From Amycolatopsis vancoresmycina (GTDB lineage: Bacteria; Actinomycetota; Actinomycetes; Mycobacteriales; Pseudonocardiaceae), in contig NZ_JNYY01000002.1 of NCBI RefSeq assembly GCF_000716785.1, positions 186,001 to 250,000 of the forward strand: a stretch of 64,000 nt of DNA, in the 5' to 3' direction. A model generated the notes under the pieces. The model saw nothing but the letters and a program-made list of their open reading frames with translations. It was not told where the DNA came from and did not search any database. The position numbers and the translations under genes are program-made. Numbering within the stretch: the first letter of the stretch is position 1; every line of letters begins with the position of its first letter. Shown here in pieces: positions 34,134 through 43,083 of the stretch.

Positions 34134-34912
34134 CGCAGCCCCTTCGGTCCGAAGTACTGTTCGGCGACCGCGCCCAGCCAGTCCACCAGCAGCGCCAGCG
34201 CGACCGCCAGCACCGAGCCGGTCACCAGCACCGAGGTCAGGTTCAGCTTGTAGCCCGTGTCGATGAGCAGCCCGAACCCGCCCGCGTTGACGAACATGCC
34301 GAACGTCGCCGTGCCGACCGCCAGCACGAGGGACGTGCGCAGGCCGGCCAGGATCAGGGGGACGGCCAGCGGGAGCTCGACCCGCCAGAGCACCGCGCCC
34401 GCCGACATCCCGATGCCGCGGCCCGCGTCGATCAGGGCCGGGTCGACCTGCTGGATGCCGACCATCGTGTTCCGCAGCACCGGCAGCAGCGAGTAGAACG
34501 CCAGCGGCAGCGCCGCCACCCAGATCCCGCCGGTCGAGCCGGTGATGATGAACCACAGCACCAGCACGCCCAGCGCGGGCGCGGCCTGGCCGATGTTCGC
34601 GACGGCCAGGAAGATCGGCGCCAGGAACCGCGCCCACGGCCGCGTCACCAGGATGCCCAGCGGCACCGCGACCAGCACGACGATCGCCGTCACCACGAGC
34701 GTCATCAGCACGTGGTCCCACAACGCCGTGAGCAGCGACGACGCGTTGAGCGTCTCCTTCTCCGTCGCGTTCAGCCCGCTGGAGAACACCGAGACCAGCG
34801 TCACCGCGACGATCACCAGGACCGCGACGGGCTGGGCGAACAGCCGGACGCGTTCCGCGCGTTTCGAGCCGGACTCGGTGCTGAAGCCGGTGTCGACGGC
34901 GGCCGTCGTCAT
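34130..34912 (-). CDS. opuCB: Glycine betaine-type ABC transporter permease
   Basis: 260 aa with about six membrane helices after a polar N-terminus. The cytoplasmic coupling loop AALPLAFYSLLPVLRNTMVGIQQVDPALIDAGRGIGMS is the ProW/OpuC EAA signature. It overlaps the ATPase gene by 4 bases and the binding-protein gene by 4 bases. A second, shorter permease is encoded at the other end of the operon, so the channel is a heterodimer. Confidence 0.92.
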   Translation of the reverse strand: MTTAAVDTGFSTESGSKRAERVRLFAQPVAVLVIVAVTLVSVFSSGLNATEKETLNASSLLTALWDHVLMTLVVTAIVVLVAVPLGILVTRPWARFLAPIFLAVANIGQAAPALGVLVLWFIITGSTGGIWVAALPLAFYSLLPVLRNTMVGIQQVDPALIDAGRGIGMSAGAVLWRVELPLAVPLILAGLRTSLVLAVGTATFGMFVNAGGFGLLIDTGYKLNLTSVLVTGSVLAVALALLVDWLGAVAEQYFGPKGLR

Positions 34913-36075
34913 GCGGACACCTCTTCGCCGTTCGTGTGCTCGTCGCGCAGCTGCTGGATGGTCGCGATCACGGTGTCCAGCTGGATGGTGCCCGCGTACT
35001 CGCCACGCGCGCCGGTGACCGGCACCGACCCGCCCTCGGCGAGCATCGCCTCGAGCGCGTCCTGCAGCGTCGACTGCAGGCTGACGACGTCACGCAGCGG
35101 CTTGCCGAGGTTGGCCAGCGAGGTCGCCGACGTGAGCTCGCGGACGTGCACCCAGCGCGTCGGACGCCGGCGCGCGTCGAGCACCAGCGCGAAGTGCTTG
35201 CGCGACGACTGGAGCTTCTCGCGCACCGAAGCGGGCGACTCGTCGGCGGTCACGGTCAGGGCGTCCTGCTCCAGCTCGACGTCCCGGACGCGCAGCAGCG
35301 TCAGCTGCTTCAGCGACGCGCCCGCGCCCACGAAACCCGCGACCGTGTCGTCCGCCGGGTTCGCCAGGATCGCTTCGGGCGTGTCGTACTGCAGGATCGT
35401 CGACTGGTTGCCGAGCACCGCGATCTTGTCGCCCAGCTTCACGGCTTCGTCGAAGTCGTGCGTGACGAACACGATCGTCTTCTTCAGCTCGCTCTGCAGC
35501 CGCAGCAGCTCGTCCTGCAGGTTGCCGCGGGTGATCGGGTCGACCGCGCCGAACGGCTCGTCCATCAGCAGCACCGGCGGGTCCGCGGCCAGGGCCCGCG
35601 CCACGCCGACGCGCTGCTGCTGGCCGCCGGAGAGCTGGCGCGGGAAGCGGTCGCGGAAGTCGGCCGGGTCGAGCCCGACCAGGTCCATCATCTCCTCGAC
35701 CCGGTCGTTGACCTTCTTCTTGTCCCAGCCGAGCAGGCCCGGCACCACCGCGATGTTCTGCGCCACGGTGAAGTGCGGGAACAGCCCGGCCTGCTGGATG
35801 GCGTAGCCGATCCGGCGGCGCAGCGTGTCGACGTCGAGCTTCAGCGCGTCCTCGCCGCCGATGGTGATCCGGCCGGACGTCGGCTCGATCAGCCGGTTGA
35901 TCATCCGCATGGTCGTGGTCTTGCCGCAGCCGGACGGGCCGACGAAGACGACGATCTTGCCGGCCGGGACGACCATCGAGAAGTCGTCGACCGCCGGGGT
36001 GCGGGTGCCGGGGTACCGCTTGGTCACGTGCTCCAGCTCGATTTCGACGCCGGAGACTTCCTCGTTCTCAGCCAC
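34909..36075 (-). CDS. opuCA: Glycine betaine-type ABC transporter ATPase with CBS domains
   Basis: About 388 aa from the GTG at 36075 (AAGGGG five bases upstream; a GTG at 36081 is closer to that site and less likely). Walker A GPSGCGKTTT, Q-loop, signature LSGGQQQRVGVARAL and Walker B VLLMDEPFGAVDP are intact. Residues about 255-380 hold two CBS-like repeats, which in OpuA-type ATPases sense ionic strength or bind nucleotides and gate transport. It overlaps both flanking permease genes. Confidence 0.94.
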   Translation of the reverse strand: MAENEEVSGVEIELEHVTKRYPGTRTPAVDDFSMVVPAGKIVVFVGPSGCGKTTTMRMINRLIEPTSGRITIGGEDALKLDVDTLRRRIGYAIQQAGLFPHFTVAQNIAVVPGLLGWDKKKVNDRVEEMMDLVGLDPADFRDRFPRQLSGGQQQRVGVARALAADPPVLLMDEPFGAVDPITRGNLQDELLRLQSELKKTIVFVTHDFDEAVKLGDKIAVLGNQSTILQYDTPEAILANPADDTVAGFVGAGASLKQLTLLRVRDVELEQDALTVTADESPASVREKLQSSRKHFALVLDARRRPTRWVHVRELTSATSLANLGKPLRDVVSLQSTLQDALEAMLAEGGSVPVTGARGEYAGTIQLDTVIATIQQLRDEHTNGEEVSA

Positions 36076-36715
36076 GGACACCCCTTGAGACGGTGAAGCG
36101 CTTGATCAGGACGTAGACGCCGTCGAGGAGCAGGGCGAGGATGACCACCCCGACCGTGCCCGTGACGGCTTGGTTGAGGGAGTTCGTGCTCCCCGCGTTC
36201 GTGAGCCCGGAGAAGACCTCGGCGCCGAAGCCCGGGCCCTTCGCGTAGGCGGCGATCACCGCGATGCCCATCAGCATCTGGGTGGCCACCCGCATCCCGG
36301 TGAGGATCGCCGGCCAGGCCAGCCGCAGCTCGACGCGGGTGAGCACGCCGAAGCGGCTCATCCCGATGCCGCGGGCGGCGTCGGTGACCGCCGGGTCGAC
36401 GCCGTCGAGCCCGACGATGGTGTTGCGGACGATCGGCAGCAGGCCGTAGAGCACCAGCGCGATCACGGCGGTCGTCGGGCCGAGCCCCGAGAGGGGGATC
36501 AGCAGGCCCAGGAGGGCGAACGACGGGACCGTCAGGATCGTGCTCGCCAGCGCCGTGGCCACCGCCGAGCCGATCGGGCTGCGGTACACCGCGACCCCGA
36601 TCAGCACGCCGAGGACCGCGGCGATGATCGTGCACTGCACCACCATGCTGGTGTGCAGGTAGGCCTCCAGCCACAGCTTGCTCGCCCGGTCGGAGATGTA
36701 GTCGAAGAGGTTCAT
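36068..36715 (-). CDS. opuCD: Glycine betaine-type ABC transporter permease, second subunit
   Basis: 215 aa from ATG 36715, with GGGAGAG upstream; an in-frame start at 36751 lacks such a site. Five to six helices are visible, with the EAA loop VLYGLLPIVRNTIVGLDGVDPAVTDAARGIGMS-like residues. It is the first gene of the operon and overlaps the ATPase start by 8 bases. It is divergent from the copper operon across a 240-base gap that must hold both promoters. Confidence 0.92.
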   Translation of the reverse strand: MNLFDYISDRASKLWLEAYLHTSMVVQCTIIAAVLGVLIGVAVYRSPIGSAVATALASTILTVPSFALLGLLIPLSGLGPTTAVIALVLYGLLPIVRNTIVGLDGVDPAVTDAARGIGMSRFGVLTRVELRLAWPAILTGMRVATQMLMGIAVIAAYAKGPGFGAEVFSGLTNAGSTNSLNQAVTGTVGVVILALLLDGVYVLIKRFTVSRGVRG

Positions 36716-36942
36716 CCGTGTCGCTCTCCCGCCCTTCGCGCCGGCCTTCACCCGAACGGGCTAGTTCCTGACCGACGGCTCAGTACCCACGGCACGACCC
36801 GCCGAAACCCCCGGCTTCGGCCCACCGTGGCCCACCTCGCCGAGATCGGCAACAAGTGGGCTGAACCACGCCGGGCCGCGGGACGTGAACTCTTCGTGTG
36901 CTCACTTCACGGGATCACACGCTCACGCCGGAACAGGTCCCT

Positions 36943-36955
36943 TAGGCTGCTCGGC
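36943..36955 (+). promoter_or_regulatory. Possible -10 element giving a leaderless copper-operon message
   Basis: TAGGCT (36943-36948) fits the actinobacterial -10 pattern TANNNT and lies 7 bases before the ATG of the first copper-operon gene, which has no ribosome site. Transcription would begin at the start codon. The -35 region is weak. Confidence 0.35.
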
Positions 36956-37501
36956 ATGAGCGTTCCGGCACGGCGACCCGCCGTGCTGGGCGCTACCCGC
37001 GGAGTGTTGCTCGCCGTGAGCGCCGGCGTGCTTTCCGTGACCGCGCACCGGCTCGCCGACGGCGGCCTGCCGGACCCGGCGATGACCCTGCTGCTCACGG
37101 CGCTCTTCGGCTGGACGGCGGCCGCGCTCGCCCGCAAGGCCCGCGGCCCGGTCGCCACGACCACCCTGCTGGGGATCGCCCAGCTGGTGATGCACCTGCT
37201 GCTCACCACGCTCGCCGGCCACCACGACATGTACGCGATGGACGGCCGCACCGGGCTCGGCATGATCGGCGCGCACGCCGCGGCGACCGTGGTGACCGCG
37301 CTCCTGCTCGCCCGCGCGGACAAGATGCTGCTCACCGTGCTGGCGGTGCTGCGCGCCTTCCTGCCGCGGCTGCTGACCCCGCTGCCGGTGCCGTCCGCGG
37401 CGCCCGCGCTCGTCCCGGCCCGCGTGGCCGGTCCGGACCACCTCGTCGGCGTCGACCTGCGCCGGATCCGCGGGCGGCGCGGGCCGCCCGTGCACTCCTG
37501 A
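36956..37501 (+). CDS. Four-helix membrane protein at the head of the copper operon
   Basis: 181 aa. Four hydrophobic helices (about 14-32, 42-58, 66-86, 99-118) are followed by a Pro/Ala/Arg-rich cytosolic tail. His and Met cluster between helices (LVMHLLLTTLAGHHDMYAM), which could bind copper. No known family is recognised. It lies 72 bases before ycnI on the same strand and probably belongs to the copper operon. Confidence 0.75.
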   Translation: MSVPARRPAVLGATRGVLLAVSAGVLSVTAHRLADGGLPDPAMTLLLTALFGWTAAALARKARGPVATTTLLGIAQLVMHLLLTTLAGHHDMYAMDGRTGLGMIGAHAAATVVTALLLARADKMLLTVLAVLRAFLPRLLTPLPVPSAAPALVPARVAGPDHLVGVDLRRIRGRRGPPVHS

Positions 37502-37573
37502 ATCACAGCTCGACCCCGAACCAGCGGACCCCCGAGTCCGCTGCCCCTTCTTGAGTTCATCAGGAGTGAACCC

Positions 37574-38338
37574 ATGTCCCAGCACGTCTTCAAGCGCGCC
37601 GGTTTCCTCGCCGCCACCGTCGGTGTCGCCGGTCTCCTCGGCGCGGGCGTCGCGTCCGCGCACGTGACCGCGAACGTCTACGGCTCGCAGCCCACGAAGG
37701 GCGGTTACGCGGCGATCGTCTTCCGCGTGCCGAGCGAGGAGAAGGACCCGATCACCACCACGAAGGTCTCCGTCGACTTCAAGGCCGACTACGGCATCGG
37801 CTCGGTGCGGACCAAGCCGGTGCCCGGCTGGACGTCCACGGTGACGAAGTCCAAGCTGCCCGCCCCGATCACCAAGGACAACGGCACGCAGATCACCGAA
37901 GCCGTCACCGCGGTGACCTGGACCGCCCAGCCCGGCAGCGAGCTCAAGGCCACCGACTACCAGGAGTTCGCGGTCAGCTTCGGCCCCCTGCCGACCAACG
38001 TGGACGAGGTCGAGTTCCCGGCCCACCAGACCTACAGTGACGGCAAGGTCGTCGACTGGAACCAGCCGACGCCGGCGAGCGGCGAGGAGCCGGAGCACCC
38101 CACGCCGTCCGTCAAGCTGGCCGCGAAGGTCGAGGGCGACGGCGACCACGCCGGGATGAACGCGAACACGGCGTCGACCACCGGTGACCACTCCGAGGCC
38201 GCGGCGGCGACGTCGGACAACACGGCCCGCTGGCTCGGCGGCGCCGGCCTGCTCGTCGGCGCCATCGGCCTCGGCGTCGGGGCCGGCGCGACCATCCGGG
38301 CCCGCAAGGCCACGGCGAAGTCGGGAGGCAACAGCTAA
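37574..38338 (+). CDS. ycnI: YcnI-family (DUF1775) copper-binding membrane-anchored protein
   Basis: 254 aa. Signal peptide 1-29 ends VASA, leaving His30 as the mature N-terminus, as in YcnI proteins that bind Cu(II) by a mono-histidine brace; Trp116 in AVTWTA may be the companion residue. The domain spans about 30-175. A His/Glu/Asp-rich linker leads to a C-terminal helix (about 222-243) and a basic tail, anchoring it outside the membrane. The downstream copC follows the stop codon directly. Role: extracellular copper binding or delivery. Confidence 0.93.
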   Translation: MSQHVFKRAGFLAATVGVAGLLGAGVASAHVTANVYGSQPTKGGYAAIVFRVPSEEKDPITTTKVSVDFKADYGIGSVRTKPVPGWTSTVTKSKLPAPITKDNGTQITEAVTAVTWTAQPGSELKATDYQEFAVSFGPLPTNVDEVEFPAHQTYSDGKVVDWNQPTPASGEEPEHPTPSVKLAAKVEGDGDHAGMNANTASTTGDHSEAAAATSDNTARWLGGAGLLVGAIGLGVGAGATIRARKATAKSGGNS

Positions 38339-38887
38339 ATGCGCGGTGTGCTCGTCGCGCTGGCGTTGACCGCGGTGGCCGTGCTCGGCACGGCCACCCC
38401 GGCGCTGGCGCACAACGTGCTGATCTCCTCGGACCCGGCGAACGGCTCTTCCGTCGCCGCTGGCCCGGCGAAGGTCAGCCTGACGTTCGACCAGTACGTG
38501 CAGGGCGCGGACGTCAACCAGATCGCGGTGACCGGACCCGGCGGCGGCCAGTGGGCCGAGGGGCCGATCAGTGTGGTGAACAACGTGATCAGCGCGCCGC
38601 TGCGGCCGCTCGGACCGGCCGGGAAGTACACCGTCGGCTACCGGGTGCTGTCCGCGGACGGCCACCCGGTGACCGGTGAGCTGACCTTCACCCTGACGAC
38701 CGCGGGCACCGGCACGCCGGCGACCGTCGACGCGGCGCGGTCGCCGGGCGGCTCCGCCCAGGCCACCACGTCGTCGACGTCGAGCGGTGTCCCGATCTGG
38801 GTGTGGATCGCCGGTGCCGTCGTGCTGCTGGCGATCGGCCTGACCGTGGCCCTGCGGTCGGGCGGGAAAGTCGAAGAGAAGAACTGA
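38339..38887 (+). CDS. copC: CopC-family copper-binding protein, membrane anchored
   Basis: 182 aa. The signal peptide ends LA, with mature His25 followed by NVLISSDPA; His109 in ADGHPVTG is the second Cu(II) ligand, matching CopC C0-1 type Cu(II) sites. A Ser/Thr linker and C-terminal helix (about 150-170) fix it to the membrane. Its ATG follows the ycnI TAA directly and its TGA overlaps the copD ATG by one base. It likely passes copper to CopD. Confidence 0.95.
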   Translation: MRGVLVALALTAVAVLGTATPALAHNVLISSDPANGSSVAAGPAKVSLTFDQYVQGADVNQIAVTGPGGGQWAEGPISVVNNVISAPLRPLGPAGKYTVGYRVLSADGHPVTGELTFTLTTAGTGTPATVDAARSPGGSAQATTSSTSSGVPIWVWIAGAVVLLAIGLTVALRSGGKVEEKN

Positions 38888-39915
38888 TGACCCAGGCCGA
38901 GACCACCGCGAAACCCCGCTACTCGACGCTGCTGTGCGTCGTGACGGCGGGCCTGCTCGGCGCCCTGATCGGCGTCGCGCTCATGTCCACCGCCCCGGTG
39001 CCCGGGGTGGTGGAGCCCAGCGCGGTGGTCTCGGCCGGGATCCCGGTCGTGCGCGTCCTGCTCGACCTCGCCGCGGTCACGACCATCGGGCTCGCCCTGC
39101 TGTCGGTGCTCATCGGCTACGACCGGCCGAAGCTCACCGAGCCGGTCATGCGGCTGGCCCGCCCGGCCGGCGTCGCCGCCGCGCTCGTCTGGGCCACCGC
39201 CGCCGTCGTCGCCCTGGTCCTGCAGACCGCGGAGTACAAGCCGGGTTCGTCGACGCTCTCGCCGTCGGACATCGGCCGCTACATCGCCGACGTCGGTGCC
39301 GGGAAGGCGCTCGTCATCGTCGCCGCGCTCGCGCTGGTCCACGCCGGGATCGGCGCGCTGTCGCTGCGCTTCGGCGAGAAGGTGCCCGCCGAGGTGCGGG
39401 TCGGGCTCGGCCTGTTCGCGCTGCTGCCGCTGCCGGTGACCGGGCACGCGTCGAACTGGAGCTACCACGACTACACGATGATCTCGATGGAGCTGCACGT
39501 CATGAGCGCCGTCGCCTGGACCGGCGGCCTCGGCGCGATGACCGTGCTGCTGGTGGCGAACCGGACGCTGCTCGCGCACGCGCTGCCCCGATTCTCGAAG
39601 CTGGCGACGCTCTGCCTGGTCCTCTCGGTGGCGACCGGGCTGTTCAACGGGCTGGCCGAGATCTCGCTCAACCCGACCATCGGCTTCTGGACGGCGATCT
39701 TCACGACGCCGTACGGGCAGTTGCTCATCCTGAAGACCGGGTGCACCGGCGTCATCGCGCTGCTCGGCGCGAACGTCCGCTGGCGGCTGCTGCCGCGGAT
39801 CGTCCGGCACGACCGCACGGCGCTCGCCGCCTGGGCGACGCTGGAGCTGACCGTGATGGGACTGGCGTTCGGGTTCGCCGTCGTGCTGACGCGGGCGCCG
39901 GTCGTCGCCTCCTGA
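38887..39915 (+). CDS. copD: CopD-family copper import membrane protein
   Basis: 342 aa with about eight to nine helices. HASNWSYHDYTMISMELHVMSAVAWTGGL contains the His/Met residues conserved in the CopD domain (here cited only as landmark residues around 211-239). No CtaG/Caa3-assembly extension follows, unlike some actinobacterial CopD fusions. As the last gene of the ycnI-copC-copD unit it would carry copper inward, perhaps for cuproenzymes such as oxidases. No copper-responsive CsoR gene is in the window. Confidence 0.92.
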   Translation: MTQAETTAKPRYSTLLCVVTAGLLGALIGVALMSTAPVPGVVEPSAVVSAGIPVVRVLLDLAAVTTIGLALLSVLIGYDRPKLTEPVMRLARPAGVAAALVWATAAVVALVLQTAEYKPGSSTLSPSDIGRYIADVGAGKALVIVAALALVHAGIGALSLRFGEKVPAEVRVGLGLFALLPLPVTGHASNWSYHDYTMISMELHVMSAVAWTGGLGAMTVLLVANRTLLAHALPRFSKLATLCLVLSVATGLFNGLAEISLNPTIGFWTAIFTTPYGQLLILKTGCTGVIALLGANVRWRLLPRIVRHDRTALAAWATLELTVMGLAFGFAVVLTRAPVVAS

Positions 39916-40125
39916 CCGTCGTCGCCGCAGGTAGGACCGGTACGAAGTCACCGCGAGTAGCTGCAAGTTGCGCATTGGACTGACCGGTAATCCATTGGGG
40001 GTGACTGGTCGGGCAGAACTTTCTACCCTGAGCTGACCGCCTTTCGGATGCGACGAACGGTCATTTGCAGTCGGCGAATGCACGTGCAGGATGTGGTGTC
40101 GATCACACCAAGTGACAGATGACGG

Positions 40126-41013
40126 TCAGCGGTAACGCGTCCACCGCACGTCCGTCCGGCCGCTGCGGAGATCGTCCAGCCGGCGGAAGAGCTCCGGGCG
40201 GACCTGGGGCCGGCTGCGCAGGATCGGCAGCACGCTGGTCGTGAGCTTCAGTTCGCGGATCCCCCGGAGCACGGCGAACCCGGGCCAGGACGTCACGTCG
40301 AAGCCGTACGCCGCGGCGAACGTCCGGTAGCGCACCGGCGGGTCGCCGAACCGCTCACGGCCGACCGCGAGCGGCGTCAGGTCCCATTCCGGCGGCCCGA
40401 CGCACGACGAATCGAAGTCGCAGAGCACCGGCCCCGCCGGGCCGGGGATCACGTTCCCGGGGTACGCGTCGCCGTGGACCAGGCCCCTGGGCAGCGGAAA
40501 CTCCAGCTCGGCCAGCTCCGCCTCGAGCTCGGCACAGCGGTCGAGCAGGAACTCCCGGTCGCTGTCGCTGATCTCCTCGGCGTCGGACACCCGGGCCCGC
40601 ACCGCGGCGAACGGCGCCCACTCCGCGAGCCCCTCCGGCGCGGGCAGGGCGTGCACCTGGAGCAGCAGCCGGGCCAGGTCGGTGGACGTCGCCGGCCGGC
40701 CGATGCTCGGCACCCGGTGCCACACGGTCACCAGGTGCCCGCCGACCTCCAGGGGCTGCTCGACGTCGGCGAGGAGCCGGATCGCGGGCACGCCGTGGCG
40801 TTCGAAGTGCCGGGCCACGCGCACGACCGTGCCGACGCGGTGCCGCAGCTGCGTCGAGCCGACGATCCGGATCACGAACGGGGCCGTGACCAGCGCGTAC
40901 ACCGCGTTGTTGGTGAACCGCAGCAGGCGCGCGCCAGCCGGGTCGAGACCCAGCAGCGCGCAGGTCTCGGCCAGCACGCCACGCAGCTTCCCGGAGGTGA
41001 ACCGGCCGTCCAA
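40126..41013 (-). CDS. APH-fold phosphotransferase (aminoglycoside phosphotransferase family)
   Basis: 295 aa if the TTG at 41013 is used (GGAG six bases upstream). Earlier in-frame sequence overlaps the XRE-TPR gene and has no ribosome site. GLVHGDAYPGNVI contains the catalytic loop HGDxxxxN and LCDFDSSCVGP holds the metal-binding Asp. The N-lobe (RIVGSTQLRHRVG; RLLADVEQP) is typical of choline/APH-like kinases. It lies 22 bases after the XRE-TPR regulator on the same strand. The substrate is unknown; resistance is only one of several options. Confidence 0.85.
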   Translation of the reverse strand: MDGRFTSGKLRGVLAETCALLGLDPAGARLLRFTNNAVYALVTAPFVIRIVGSTQLRHRVGTVVRVARHFERHGVPAIRLLADVEQPLEVGGHLVTVWHRVPSIGRPATSTDLARLLLQVHALPAPEGLAEWAPFAAVRARVSDAEEISDSDREFLLDRCAELEAELAELEFPLPRGLVHGDAYPGNVIPGPAGPVLCDFDSSCVGPPEWDLTPLAVGRERFGDPPVRYRTFAAAYGFDVTSWPGFAVLRGIRELKLTTSVLPILRSRPQVRPELFRRLDDLRSGRTDVRWTRYR

Positions 41014-41035
41014 GACCGCTCCGGCGCCTTCGGCG

Positions 41036-42421
41036 TTAGGCGGCGTAGAAAGCGTGGAGGCGGTCGGCGAGGTCACGGGCGTCGGCGTTGTTGCGGCGGC
41101 GCTCGGCCTCTTCCTGCAGAGGCCGCATCCGGTCCTTGACCCGCTCGGACTTGATGCCCTCGGCGCAGTCGATGGCCTTGCCACCGACCTTGGCACCGTG
41201 GTCGAGGTCGCCGTCCAGCAGGTGGTTGGTGGCCAGCGCGCTCAGCATGAACGTCTTGGAGCGGGCCATTTCGTCGTCATAGGACTCGACGGCCTTGGTC
41301 AGCGCGGGGATCGCGTACTTCGTGTGCTCGGCGTTCTTCTGCGCGAGCACCGTGTGGACGGTGCCGACCATGGCGTAGACGTCGGTCTCGGTGAAGAACT
41401 TCACCCACGACTCGGCTTCGGCCAGGTTGGCGCGCTCGAACTCGTCCTTGCTCCGGCCGAGCAGCTTCACCGCCTGCTCTTCGTTGCCCATCATCGCGTA
41501 GGCCCACGCCTCGTTCGCGCAGAGCACGGAGACGGCCAGCTCGGAACCGCTTTCCTGAGCCGCGATCTGGCCCAGCTGGAACAGCTTCAGCGCGTCGTTC
41601 GGGGCGTCCTGGTGCAGGTAGACGCGGCCCATCCGGTAGAGCACGTTGGCCACCAACGGGTGGTTTTCGCCCTGCTTGGCCAGGTCCAGCGCGTTCGCGA
41701 AGTGGCCGCGGGCGGAGTCCATCAGGCCGGTGTCGAAGGAGGTCCAGCCGGCCAGCGAGTGCAGGTCGGCGAGCGCCACGTACAGCCGGTTCTTGACGAT
41801 CTCGGTGCCGTGCGCCTCGAGCATCTGCTGGCCCCAGGACAGCTGCGCCACCACGGCGTCGCGGCAGAACCCGCCGCCGTACTGGTAGTCCAGCGCCCGT
41901 AGCGCCCGCGTCGCGGCTTCCACCTGGCGGACGTCGGTCATGCCGATGCGCCCGGGCGCCGGTGTCCTGGCCGGCCCGGCCGACCAGGTGCCCGATTCCG
42001 GACCGAACACTGCCGCGCCCATCGTGACCTGGGCAGCGTGCGCGAGGAACCTCCGTCGCTTCACGGACTCGTCCTCCTCAGCCTGCTGGCCGTCGGCGGA
42101 GCCGACGACCCGGATCGCCGTGGCCTCGTCGTAGGCGAGGCCCATGTACCCACGGGGGACGCCCAGGCCGTCGGCGATCCTCGTGAGCACGTCGTAGGCC
42201 ATGACCTGGCGACCCTTGAGGATCTCCGACACCTCGGACTGGGACTGGCCGGTCATCGCGGCGATCTGGCGCTGCGAGACACCGTGCTTGCGCAGGAGCC
42301 GGTACACGGCGCTGATCTCGCGTGACGCGAGAGCCGATCTCATCTCCGGCTGCTCCCACGCGTCAGCGGGAACCGCGTGGCTCTGCCGGGCTTCGGCACT
42401 GCCACCGTTACTGGCGTCCAT
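41036..42421 (-). CDS. XRE-family regulator with TPR-like C-terminal domain
   Basis: 461 aa, with GGAGGGGG before the ATG. The helix-turn-helix at about 35-90 includes HGVSQRQIAAMTGQSQSEVSEILKG. After a linker with Ala/Arg-rich FLAHAAQVTMGAAVFG, residues about 165-440 form repeated helical pairs resembling TPR units (LADLHSLAGWTSFDTGLMDSA; YRMGRVYLHQDAPNDALKL). Proteins of this type control development or secondary metabolism and may be peptide-responsive. It shares a transcript with the APH-fold kinase and is divergent from two small genes at 42.7-43.5 kb. Confidence 0.9.
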   Translation of the reverse strand: MDASNGGSAEARQSHAVPADAWEQPEMRSALASREISAVYRLLRKHGVSQRQIAAMTGQSQSEVSEILKGRQVMAYDVLTRIADGLGVPRGYMGLAYDEATAIRVVGSADGQQAEEDESVKRRRFLAHAAQVTMGAAVFGPESGTWSAGPARTPAPGRIGMTDVRQVEAATRALRALDYQYGGGFCRDAVVAQLSWGQQMLEAHGTEIVKNRLYVALADLHSLAGWTSFDTGLMDSARGHFANALDLAKQGENHPLVANVLYRMGRVYLHQDAPNDALKLFQLGQIAAQESGSELAVSVLCANEAWAYAMMGNEEQAVKLLGRSKDEFERANLAEAESWVKFFTETDVYAMVGTVHTVLAQKNAEHTKYAIPALTKAVESYDDEMARSKTFMLSALATNHLLDGDLDHGAKVGGKAIDCAEGIKSERVKDRMRPLQEEAERRRNNADARDLADRLHAFYAA

Positions 42422-42726
42422 CGCGCCCCCTCCACTGTCCGGTCGGGCGTCTGAGAAACAGCGTAGGCAAACCTGCGGAACCGTGTGAACAGCCGAACTG
42501 GTGCCCTGATCGGTCGGGGCGAAGTCCGTTGACCGCTTACCGTGGAACCGAGCCCAGTCACCGCTATGACGCCGATTCCACCTTCTATCGCACCCGGTTT
42601 CACCTCACTGTAGTTGTCAGATCTCCGTCACCGCCCGGACACCGGCAGCGATCACGGAGAGCTACGAAACCCGCAGGGATGTTGCAGAAGGCATCTTCGA
42701 AGACTGTCGACAGAGCGGAGAAGGGC
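42422..42726. other. Divergent intergenic region, XRE-TPR regulator / small protein genes
   Basis: These 305 bases hold the two outward promoters. TTGACC at 42529-42534 is a possible -35 but no convincing -10 follows. In-frame ATG 42679 could extend the downstream gene. No long inverted repeat or RNA gene was seen. Confidence 0.5.
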
Positions 42727-43071
42727 GTGGAGTTCGTGGACTCGTTCGCAGGGGGACATGCCGGCACGGCGACCCGCGCCGTGCGGCCGGCGGTCGCGAC
42801 GGTCTCTCCCGTCTCCGCCGTCCGTCCCGTCACCCCCGCCGCCGCGGTGGACCCCCGCACCGCGAGCGTCCGCCACTACGAAGGCGGTCAGCTCGTCTGG
42901 CGCGTGCAGTGCGGCGACCTGATCAGCCGGGAACGGGCGGTCACGGTGTTCGTCGAAGACAACCAGGTGGTACTGGTCTCGCCTCCCGGTGAGACCGCGC
43001 GGTTGACGTCCGGCCAGCTCGGACAGCTGCGCGCCGCGCTCAACGAAGCCGCCAAGATGGCGGAAAGGTAA
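42727..43071 (+). CDS. Small conserved protein of unknown function
   Basis: 114 aa from GTG 42727 (GGAG six bases upstream); ATG 42679 would add 16 residues but its GCAGGG is too close. The first half is Ala/Val/Pro-rich (RAVRPAVATVSPVSAV) and probably flexible. The second half (VRHYEGGQLVWRVQCGDLI; VTVFVEDNQVVLVSPPGE) looks like a compact beta domain followed by a helix. It lies 12 bases before the Cys-cluster gene, and both are divergent from the XRE-TPR regulator, their likely controller. Confidence 0.68.
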   Translation: MEFVDSFAGGHAGTATRAVRPAVATVSPVSAVRPVTPAAAVDPRTASVRHYEGGQLVWRVQCGDLISRERAVTVFVEDNQVVLVSPPGETARLTSGQLGQLRAALNEAAKMAER

Positions 43072-43083
43072 CGGTGAGCTGAC

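Noticed and set aside
40083..40105. Short inverted repeat GGTGT-CGATC-ACACC between copD and the APH kinase
   Set aside because: Only 5-bp arms, and both flanking genes end here, so neither a promoter nor a strong terminator is supported.
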